Shown piece after piece: positions 17,121 through 26,200 of a DNA stretch of 64,000 nt (the first letter of the stretch is position 1; each line of letters opens with the position of its first letter). A program made the translations under genes and the position numbers. This stretch comes from Saprospiraceae bacterium (GTDB lineage Bacteria > Bacteroidota > Bacteroidia > Chitinophagales > Saprospiraceae), in the NCBI GenBank assembly GCA_041392805.1, contig JAWKLJ010000001.1:5082501-5146500 (forward strand). Reading direction: 5' to 3'. The notes under the pieces were generated by a model that had not been told where the DNA came from, made no database searches, and worked only from the letters and a program-made list of their open reading frames with translations.

Positions 17121-20100
17121 CTACTGCCCACTCACCTCCACCACCTTCATCCCTTCGCGGCCATACAGCACCGGAAAATACATCAACTCCACCTTCGCCG
17201 GATTGAGGTGGAAGCGCCCTGAAAAGCGGGGCTCCAATTGGATTTTAAAAATATGTTGGCCAGGAGGCAGTTGTGCTATGAAGATACTGGTTTGGTTTTT
17301 TTCATATTCTCGATGTACTTCTAACCGGCCAAGGGTAGGAGGTTGGGTATAATAGGAACAGGCAGCAGGGATTGGGATTTCGAGCATTACATACTCAGCA
17401 GCGGCCTTATTGTCAACAACTACGATCAAGTCTACGGGTTTACCTTGTTCAATTTTCAGGATCTTTTGCTTGTTTTGTTCCAGGTAACTAGTGACTTTAA
17501 TTTTATCCCCTTTCTTTTCCGGATTTGTTTGCTGAAAACTTTGGTAAGCAGTCAAGTAGAGGGTACCCGTTCCCGTTTTCTGGATGCTTAAACTTTGGCC
17601 TCTCCCTGTGCTCATAAGCCGTTGAGGGAAGGTATCAATTGTCGTGGTGACCAAGCCTTCCAGCACCAGTTTTGTGCCTTGTAGTAGGTGGCCGCTTTCT
17701 GCTAAAAGGGGAGGTAGGATGCTTTTTAGGATCAAAGCGGTCTCTAGGGTATTGCGCCAAGTGTGGCGCCCTCCTGCGTTTCGGCCTTGTTCCAGAAAGT
17801 ACCGGCTTACGCGTTTAGCTTCCAGGGGTTTATTGGCCCTCTGTAGAATATCATAGGCCAACAAACTGGTGCCAATGACATTTTGGTGGAGCTGATAAGA
17901 TGGAGTACCCCAATAGTAATTCCCTAGCATGGTTTCCTGTCGGTACTGATAGAGGGTCTCCAAGTTATAGGGGAGACCCGCCATTTGCCTTAATTGTATG
18001 GTCTGCAAGCGTTCATAGAGCGACAATTGCAAAGAATCGATCTGGGGAAGGTATTCCTCATAAGGAAAAACCTGTCCGACTTCAGCCAAAAGAAGAAGAT
18101 GGGAAAGGCTTGCGCGGGGAGTTATGGTTTTCATCTGGCTGGTGATAGCTCGAAGTGCACCTTCCAAGGGGGGGGCAGCAAAGCCAGCCTCCTTGGCCAT
18201 CATTAAAGCCTTAATGACATGGTGTGAAACCCAGGATATTCCCTGGCTATTATCCCACCAACCCCAGCCACCTTGACTATTTTGATTAGCCGTTAATTGC
18301 TTGATACATTTACCAATCGATGCTGTTTCCTCAAACACCTCGCCCAATTGTTCTCTGATTTGTTTCTCCAAAACCAAAGCCATCAATTTGCTAGCCGTCT
18401 GTTCGTTGCAACCGTATTGATAGTTCTTTAAGTAGTCTATTTCTTTAAGTAAAACAGTAAGTAAGTCCTGTTCTACATACACTTCAACCCGCCCTAACTG
18501 GGCTGGAAAATCGAGACTAAGGCTGGTATCTTTATCCAACACTAAAAATTGTCCCTGATGCTCCATCGTGCCTTTTTGAAAGACGGGGATATCTCGTTTT
18601 TCTCCATCAAAAAAGGTACCATCTTTAGTAGCCAAGGTATAGGTAATGGCCAAAGAATCCCCAGCCATTCCAGCCTGAACCTTTACCGATTCTACGTTCC
18701 CGTTTAGGATCCTACTTTCCTGCTGCCCCACGAGAGAATCGGATAAGAGAAAGCGCGTCTCTATTTGTAAAGAATCTGAGGTGTAGTTTGATGTTTTGCC
18801 AATCAGGTCGACTTGGTCTCCTTCGATCAGGAAGCGTGGCACGGCGAGCTGCGCGATAAGTGGTTTGAATGCTTGTGTACGGGTATATCCCATGCCAGCC
18901 CGCTTGCGTTTATCCATGCCTAAGGCATACGTCTCCCAAGACGTGATATTGTCAGGGAAGCTTGCTTTGAATTGAGCCTCTCCGTTTTTATTGGTGACCA
19001 GATTGGGTTGCCAATAGGCATAGTCGCTAAACAGGGTACGTAGTTTTTTGGCTGTGTTAGGATCAAAGAAGTCAAAGTTGGGGCCATCAGTTGTACTTAT
19101 GATAATTACCCCATTTGCCCCGCGGCTTCCATAGATAGCTTGAGCTTCCGTTTCACTGAGTGTTTTTAGGCTTTTAATCTGTTGAGGGTCCAAACTAGCT
19201 GGATCTCCTTCGAGGCCATCTATGATATATAGAGGGGGGCGATTTGCAGCAAGACCAATATTTAGTTGCATGTCAACTGTCCGATTTTCGAAATTGGGGG
19301 CAGACATATTATCACTAGTAATACTAGTAACCGATCCAGTAACCTGGCTTTTTTGTTGGATAGCATATCCTACCACCACTATTTCATCTAGTAACAAACT
19401 GGGATTCATGATGACATCAACAGATAAATTGTAGCGCACATCAATTTGCAAGGTGGTGTAACCCGTGTAGGTAAATTCCAAAATGACCTCATCTTGTGGA
19501 ATAGTCAATTCATATTTCCCTTCAGCATTGCTTATGGTGCCTATGGTCGTTCCCTTAACGAGGATATTCACACCAATAAGTGGGTTGTCATCTATGTCTT
19601 TGATTGTACCCCTGACTTTGCGCCCACCCATCATCTCTGAAGATAGTTTGATCGAATTTTTATTATTTCTGCCAATGAACATAAAGCTGTTGTTCGCTTT
19701 TTCGCGGAGCAAAACGGCTGCACTATCCGGAACGAAGTTGGCCTGACTAAAGTCTATATAGTAAGTGGTATCGGCAGGTATAGTGATTTCCCGTTGGAAA
19801 TAATGTTTGTCATTAGTAAAAACGAAAAGCGTGTATTCGCCAGCTGGAATGTTTGAAATTTCATAACCATGCCCATCATAGCTATAATTAAATTGGTTCT
19901 TTTGTTCAAAAACCAGGGCCCTGATATTTTGATCTTTATTGTTTTTAAAGGCATACCTGAAATGGCCATGAGGTACTACCTGGTTTATCTTTACTTTGTC
20001 GGTGTAGTGGAATGAAATTGGGGCCTCTCTTATGGGGCGATTCAGGATAGAAGGGGAATAGATGACCTCATCATCCGATCGAAGTGGGAGGAGATAAGGC

Positions 20101-22850
20101 AAGGAGTATGATAACCCATGTGCATAGAGTTTCAATCTTTCCACCTCTAATTCATAAATAAACCCAGGCTCAAAAGAGAAGGTGTTTTGCAAGCCATAGT
20201 CTTCTTTAAAATGCAGGGTGGTATTGGAAAAGAATGGCCCCAATTTCAAAACCCTACGATCGTCTGAATAACCTGTACGGTAGAAGTCCTTGTTTTCATT
20301 CCAAACGGTGGCAGGTTTTTGGGTGGGTTTTCTGAGCATTAAAATGCTGTTATTTATAATGTTCTGCTCTACACCATTAAAGTGTTTCGGCATTTTCTTA
20401 GTGCTGATTAGGTGGCTTTTTTCCCAATTAGCGTAGTTTATCGAATCTATGGAAAATACCAATTTATGTCCTTTCTGTAGCCAGACACTATCTATGGTGA
20501 TTTCCTTTTCCAGGGTGCGGATGGTAATTTGGTTGTAACCGGGCACCCCCTTGAAACTGTATGGTTGTTGTGGGTATACATCATAATAATAAACCAATTT
20601 TCGGTTGCAATAAATTAGATATATTGGAACTGCTTTTCCGTGCCGAACCACGTAGGGAGCGAATTGTGCTATATCCTGGTAGAAGGTATCTTGTTGTGTT
20701 ATGGTATCAGATTGAAAATACACCCCATCGGCGGGATACCTTAAGCGATAGTAGCGCCAACTTTTCATGTTCAAACGCTCATACCAACTGCGATCAATGG
20801 GGGTGAAGGGTTGCTTGGTGCGAAAAGGCGTTAGATCAAATTCATTGTAGAAGAATGGCGCCTTCCCTTTTTTGTAGGTGACATTTGGACTTTGGAAATT
20901 GTTGCTGGAATTAAACTTGCTATTGATGGCACCCGCAGTCAGATTAACATTTTTGACAGGCCTACTTTTGTAGTCTTTTACGCTCACCTTTACCTGCACT
21001 TCTTGCCCCGGCATGACCTGTTTGGCCTGTTCAATCTTTACCTGTAACATCTTTTTGTAGCGGTAGATTTCTTCTGTTCCTGTTTGTTCTCTGCCAGCCC
21101 AAAGGTATTGATAATGAAGTTGATAAAGACGGGCGCCGCCATCTGGAATTTGGGTATAGAAAATGGAATCTTGGGTAAAGCCTTCGGCTAAGGTACCCCC
21201 ACTGTGTCGAATAATCCAGTTGACTGCTAATTTATGCGGATTTTGTAGCAATAGTTTGACTTGCCCTTCTTGTCGGACGGTCTCAAATGACACCCCCGCA
21301 TTCATGCTTGCCATGTCAATTGTCTTTTTTACTTTACCTAGCAAGAGGGTATATTGTTGAACAGTAGGATGTATAGCGATCGAAAGGGGCAGCTTTATGG
21401 TTTGGGTATCTATCTTATGATGTTGTGCTTGTTGACTAAGCAGCAGCCCGGACGCAGCGATAGGTACGGCACCTTCCATATATTGAGCTTGAAATTGGCC
21501 CCTCTGCAGTTTTATATTTAAGAAATCCGCTAACGGAGTATAAGTGAATTGCAAGTTTTTTTGCTGGATTTCTCCATTGCTATTACTGAAATGGGCAATC
21601 GCTTCTATACGCATTTTGACTGGCGGAAAAAGGCTGTCAGGAACGAGTAGCTTCAGTTCACCTTTTTGATCAATAGCCGTTTCATAATTCCATATGGTGT
21701 CCGGAATAAGCATTTCATCATCGTGGAAAGACAAGAATTTTTCAGGATGCAGAGAGAGTTTTACCTGCGCGTCGTAGATGGGAAGCTCATTTTGATCTTT
21801 TGCAGAAACCAATAGATGAAACGCTTGTCCTTGCCGAAAGGTATCAGTAGCCGTTTTGAATCCATATATGACTTCGTCCAGTTGGTAATCTTCGTACAAA
21901 AAGGCACCGTATAGCGCATTTAATTTTGTTCTTCTGGGGATACTAAGGGTGAGTTGACCTGCACGATTCAAAATCATGGTATCATTGATTGGCCAATTTA
22001 GTAAAAAGGCTCCAGGTGAGGCTGGTTGGAGGAGGGTATCCAGGAATGACCTATTTTTACCATATTGTCGAACGATTAAAGATATAGGCTTTCGGACTGG
22101 CCTTCCATTTGGGTATGTCACATAGGCCTTGGCCAAGAGGGTGTCTCCAGGTAAATACTTAGGCTTATTGGTGGCCAGGTAGCCATTGAGGTTTCTCTCC
22201 TTTTGCCGAGAACGAAATCGCCTATGCCATTCTCCATACTTAAAACCGTTCCTGAAAAAATAATAAAGCCGTTTGGACCATCTAATGGGGCCATTGATGG
22301 CATAACCCACCCCTGAACTAGTGAAGTACCTATATCTTCTGGCTAATAATGGCTTTTTATTTTGTGGAGACAACTGATAAAAGAGCGTATCTCCAGGCAC
22401 TTCAACCCATAACATACCTCCTTTACTTGTGCGCTTGATGCTATAACTTTGGGTTTTGGCATTAAAGCGTATTTTCTTCTGATTCAACCTCACAAGGGCA
22501 TCTGTTTTTTCTTGGCCCTTTTCATCAATCAAGCGAAGCGCTAAGTCTCGTCCATTATTGATGGTAAACAAGGAATGAGAATGGATGCTGTGTAAAGTAG
22601 TAGATACGTTTTCCTCATCTGGACTTACTTCTAGGTAATGTCCATTTTTTCGCAACAAAGGCGCTGTTGGCAGAGCAAAGGTATCTACCACGGTATGGAA
22701 AAAATGTGGAGGAATGGTGTCTTGACCTTCTATATACAGGTAGGCCGCTTCTGCTGCTGTGATTTTAAAAATTAATCCGATGGGGTCCGACTGCGTGTGT
22801 AGCAAGGAGATACTCATCATTAAAGAGAGGGCGAGGTAATATTTTTTCAT
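17121..22850 (-). CDS. Alpha-2-macroglobulin-like protein with embedded plug domain (paralogue 1)
   Basis: A 1909-residue secreted A2M-family protein. A2Ms trap proteases through a bait region and a reactive thioester. The signal peptide ends near SLLHTQ. An MG2-like domain begins near 215 (NLNGYLATNKPKYLPGDTL). At about 1075-1255 comes a CarboxypepD_reg domain (RGTIKDIDDNPLIGVNILVK) and a SusC-style plug (LYIIDGLEG ... IYGSRGANGVIIIST) without a barrel. The A2M core follows (FPDNITSWETYALG, about 1300), then the thioester YGCNEQTASKL with Cys about 1481 and Gln about 1484 intact, and the thioester-domain helices. The longer frame to 23138 reads repeat DNA, so the ATG at 22850 before the signal was chosen. 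The plug sits where a bait region is expected. A paralogue lies upstream. Confidence 0.9.
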   Translation of the reverse strand: MKKYYLALSLMMSISLLHTQSDPIGLIFKITAAEAAYLYIEGQDTIPPHFFHTVVDTFALPTAPLLRKNGHYLEVSPDEENVSTTLHSIHSHSLFTINNGRDLALRLIDEKGQEKTDALVRLNQKKIRFNAKTQSYSIKRTSKGGMLWVEVPGDTLFYQLSPQNKKPLLARRYRYFTSSGVGYAINGPIRWSKRLYYFFRNGFKYGEWHRRFRSRQKERNLNGYLATNKPKYLPGDTLLAKAYVTYPNGRPVRKPISLIVRQYGKNRSFLDTLLQPASPGAFLLNWPINDTMILNRAGQLTLSIPRRTKLNALYGAFLYEDYQLDEVIYGFKTATDTFRQGQAFHLLVSAKDQNELPIYDAQVKLSLHPEKFLSFHDDEMLIPDTIWNYETAIDQKGELKLLVPDSLFPPVKMRIEAIAHFSNSNGEIQQKNLQFTYTPLADFLNIKLQRGQFQAQYMEGAVPIAASGLLLSQQAQHHKIDTQTIKLPLSIAIHPTVQQYTLLLGKVKKTIDMASMNAGVSFETVRQEGQVKLLLQNPHKLAVNWIIRHSGGTLAEGFTQDSIFYTQIPDGGARLYQLHYQYLWAGREQTGTEEIYRYKKMLQVKIEQAKQVMPGQEVQVKVSVKDYKSRPVKNVNLTAGAINSKFNSSNNFQSPNVTYKKGKAPFFYNEFDLTPFRTKQPFTPIDRSWYERLNMKSWRYYRLRYPADGVYFQSDTITQQDTFYQDIAQFAPYVVRHGKAVPIYLIYCNRKLVYYYDVYPQQPYSFKGVPGYNQITIRTLEKEITIDSVWLQKGHKLVFSIDSINYANWEKSHLISTKKMPKHFNGVEQNIINNSILMLRKPTQKPATVWNENKDFYRTGYSDDRRVLKLGPFFSNTTLHFKEDYGLQNTFSFEPGFIYELEVERLKLYAHGLSYSLPYLLPLRSDDEVIYSPSILNRPIREAPISFHYTDKVKINQVVPHGHFRYAFKNNKDQNIRALVFEQKNQFNYSYDGHGYEISNIPAGEYTLFVFTNDKHYFQREITIPADTTYYIDFSQANFVPDSAAVLLREKANNSFMFIGRNNKNSIKLSSEMMGGRKVRGTIKDIDDNPLIGVNILVKGTTIGTISNAEGKYELTIPQDEVILEFTYTGYTTLQIDVRYNLSVDVIMNPSLLLDEIVVVGYAIQQKSQVTGSVTSITSDNMSAPNFENRTVDMQLNIGLAANRPPLYIIDGLEGDPASLDPQQIKSLKTLSETEAQAIYGSRGANGVIIISTTDGPNFDFFDPNTAKKLRTLFSDYAYWQPNLVTNKNGEAQFKASFPDNITSWETYALGMDKRKRAGMGYTRTQAFKPLIAQLAVPRFLIEGDQVDLIGKTSNYTSDSLQIETRFLLSDSLVGQQESRILNGNVESVKVQAGMAGDSLAITYTLATKDGTFFDGEKRDIPVFQKGTMEHQGQFLVLDKDTSLSLDFPAQLGRVEVYVEQDLLTVLLKEIDYLKNYQYGCNEQTASKLMALVLEKQIREQLGEVFEETASIGKCIKQLTANQNSQGGWGWWDNSQGISWVSHHVIKALMMAKEAGFAAPPLEGALRAITSQMKTITPRASLSHLLLLAEVGQVFPYEEYLPQIDSLQLSLYERLQTIQLRQMAGLPYNLETLYQYRQETMLGNYYWGTPSYQLHQNVIGTSLLAYDILQRANKPLEAKRVSRYFLEQGRNAGGRHTWRNTLETALILKSILPPLLAESGHLLQGTKLVLEGLVTTTIDTFPQRLMSTGRGQSLSIQKTGTGTLYLTAYQSFQQTNPEKKGDKIKVTSYLEQNKQKILKIEQGKPVDLIVVVDNKAAAEYVMLEIPIPAACSYYTQPPTLGRLEVHREYEKNQTSIFIAQLPPGQHIFKIQLEPRFSGRFHLNPAKVELMYFPVLYGREGMKVVEVSGQ

Positions 22851-22905
22851 AATAGAGGTTTTGCGTTTTTTGTTGATAAATAGATTGTGATCCGTCTGCT
22901 GCTGC

Positions 22906-22927
22906 CTCTCTGGAGCGCTCTGGAGAG
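22906..22927. promoter_or_regulatory. Imperfect 22-bp palindrome upstream of A2M paralogue 1
   Basis: CTCTC-TG-GAGCGCTC-TG-GAGAG is symmetrical around AGCGCT except for the two TG dinucleotides, and lies 56-77 bp before the A2M start codon at 22850. It could be an operator or a 5' leader hairpin. Confidence 0.35.
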
Positions 22928-22951
22928 GGCTCATGGAGGTTGTTATCAAAA

Positions 22952-23261
22952 TTCCTGCCTGCCGAAGGCAGGAAAATGGCGCCAGTGTCGCTGGGCTTGC
23001 CCCTACCTCCACATCCCCAAAAAAAACCTCAAGCCAACCCTCCAATACCTCCCCGTCCAAATAAAACCTGTGCACCAATAGAATCAAAATGGCAATCAAA
23101 ATTAAAATCAAAATGCGGCTAAAGTTACCCCAACCCATAGCTCGTCAACCATTACATCCCAAAAACCTCAAGCCAACCCTCCAATACCTCCACCCCTCCA
23201 ATACCTCCCCGTCCCCAAAAACCCTCAAGCCAACCCTCCTCTACCCCCGTCCCCAAAAAAG
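22952..23261. repeat. Dispersed intergenic repeat, copy 2, with one 156-bp unit
   Basis: TTCCTGCC (22952-22959) and GGCAGGAA (22967-22974) form a perfect 8-bp hairpin followed by AAAT. Next come the ATGGCG and C-rich blocks shared with 12131-12260, one 156-bp unit beginning at 23089, and a tail nearly identical to 17060-17120 that runs into the 3' end of A2M paralogue 2. Nothing here looks translated. Confidence 0.75.
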
Positions 23262-26200
23262 CTACTGCCCACTCACCTCCACCACCTTCATCCCTTCGCG
23301 GCCATACAGCACTGGAAAATACATCAACTCCACCTTGGCCGGATTGAGCGTAAACTGACCCGAAAAGCGGGGCTCCAATTCGATGCTGAACTCATGTTTG
23401 CCTGCCGGTAGGGCTTCTATGAAAATGCTCGTTTGTTGCTTGGCATATTCTCGGTGCACCTCGACGCCCTTTTGGCCATTCGGTTTGGCGTAGTAGGAGC
23501 AGGAGCCGGGGATAGGCACCTCCAGCATGACATAAGTGGCGGATTTGTCATTTTCCACGGTGACCACTAGTGTTGTTTGTTTGTCTTTTTCAATGGTTTG
23601 TACGATTTGACCCTCTTGTTTTATCAGGCTGCTGACCTTAAACCCCTTTTCTTGTTTAGTTGGGTTTGGGTTTAAAAAGCTTTGGTATGCAGCAAGGTAG
23701 AGGGTGCTGGTTCCTGTTTTTTGTATGTCTAATGGGCGTTGCGACTGGTCGGTGCTCCATTGGTAAGGGAAAGTATCAATCGTCGCATTGATGGCTCCTT
23801 TGAGGGTCAGTGTAGGATTAATAATGGAATCCTTTTTGCCTTTGAGCAACTGAGGGAGGAGATCCCGCAATACCTGGGCGGTTTCCAGGGTGTTGCGCCA
23901 TGCATGGCGACCGGTGCTGTTTTGACGCTGTTCGAGGAGATAGCGCTGGGCTAGGGCGGCAGCTTGGTATTCCCCGGCATCGAGTAGGATTTTGTATGCC
24001 AAAAGGGTGGTGCTGATGTCGTTTTGCGTCAGGTTCATAGAGGGTGAGCCCCAGAAGTGGCTGCCAAAGAGGGTCGTTTGTTGGTAATGATAAAGGCTGT
24101 CTAGCGTGTAGGGCAATTTGGCCAATTGCCTGATTCGGAGGCACCATAGGCGTTCCTGGACAGACAAGGACATGGAATCCATCTGCGGCAAGTACGCCTC
24201 AAAAGGAAAAACCTGGCCCGCTTCAGCCAGCAGCGCCAAAGAAGGGAGGAGGTCATTGGTGGTTTTCGTTTTGATTGTACTGGTCAATCGTCGTAGCGCC
24301 AATTCCAGCGCAGGGGAGGAGATGCCAATGGCTTTGGCCATGAGCAGCGACTTGGTGACGTGCCGGGTGATCCAGGACACGCCTTGGCTTTTATCCCACC
24401 AACCCCATTCACCTGTTTCATATTGGTTTTTTTCGAGCGTTTTAATACACTTTTCCAGCATGGCATCCTGGTCAAATGTTTCTCCTAGGTACGCCTTAAT
24501 CTGTTTTTCCAAGACCAGCGCCATTAGTTTGCTGGCCGTTTGTTCGTTGCAACCGTAATGGTAATTTTTGAGGTAGTCGATTTCTTTCAAAAGTACCGGC
24601 AGCAAGTCTTGTTCTACGAATATTTCAACTTTACCCAGTTCGGGCCGGAAAGAAAGGCTTAGGCTGGTATCTTTGTCCAATACCAGGAATTGTCCTACAT
24701 GCTCCATTGTGCCTTTGGAGAAAATGGGGATATGGCGTTTTTCACCATCTTCAAAGGGCTTGTTTTTACTTTCGAGGGCGTAGGTAATGGCCAGGGAATC
24801 CCCAGCCATTCCTGCCTGAATCTTTGCAGATTCGACTTTACCGTTTAGCAGCCAACCTTCCTGTTGACGCAAAAGGGTGTCGGATGATAAAAAGCGCGTT
24901 TCTATTGCTAAAGAATCCGAGGTGTAATTCGATGCTTTGCCAATCACCTCGACTTGATCTCCTTCAATCAAAAATCGAGGGACGGCGAGTTGGGCGATTA
25001 GAGGTTTGTAGGCTTGGGTGTGACTAAAGCCTATTCCGCTCCGCTTATGTTTGTCCATCCCAAGAGCATAGGCCTTCCAGGCCGTGATATTGTCGGGAAA
25101 GGTTACTTTGAAGCTGACTTCCCCCTTTTTATCTGTTATCACATTCGGTTCCCAGTAGGCATAGTCACGAAATTCGGTCCGTAAACCCTTGGCCATTGCT
25201 GGGTCAAAAAAGTCAAAAGAAGGGTCACTGTTTGTGGTAATGAGGATGACGCCATTGGCTGCACGGGAGCCATATAGGGCCGTCGCCTCCAATCCCTTCA
25301 GCACTTTGAGGCTTTTTACCCGCTGGGGATCCAGTTGAGAAGGGTTTGCGATTTTTCCATCTATGATGTAGAGTGGCTCCTGGCCCTCTATGCTAGTATT
25401 GCCTCTGATGTTTATAAGATCCGATGATCCTTCGGCTATTACACCTGCAGAGCGCCCCTGCAAGGCAACAAAAGGATTGAGGTCCTGATATTCAAAAGCA
25501 TCATATTCCAAAGATTTTAAATTTTTTCTTGCACCAGACCCATAACCCGTGACGATCACTTCATCCAGGTGCATAGCGCTTTCTGGCAGTACAACATTTA
25601 CCCGTTCATTACCGAAAACACCAATTTCCTGTTGCTCAAAACCGGTATAGGAAATGATGAGCTCATTATGACCTGCAGGCAGTACCAACTCATAGTTGCC
25701 GTCAATATCGGTCACCATCCCCATGGTAGTGCCTTTTACCAGGATAGAGGCACCAATCAACGGCTCACCACTTTCATCGGTCACCCGGCCAATGACTTGC
25801 TGCATCCCACCATATCTATACGGTGCTGGTGCTGGATTTCGCAGGATGGGAGACAACATATCCCTAACTGTTAACTCGACTTTCTCCTGCAAAGTTTTAT
25901 TGGCCTCATCTAGTGAAAACAGGGCCTGATTCAAATTTTGATAAAGGGTCGAGTTGGGGTTGATTTGTACTATGCGCTGATGATAAGACTGATCGGATCG
26001 GAAAAGATACAAAGTGTAAGTACCGGCAGGTAGAATATACTTTGCCGTAGTTTGAGGGCGATAAACAGCAATGGTCTTATCGGATTGCTGGAATGCAATA
26101 GCTACGAGGGCGGTATCTCGGTGCTTTTCGTATGAAAAGATATAGCGCCCTATTGCTTGGGTCTCCCTATCATACTGTGCAACTTCCTTGTATTGTATGG

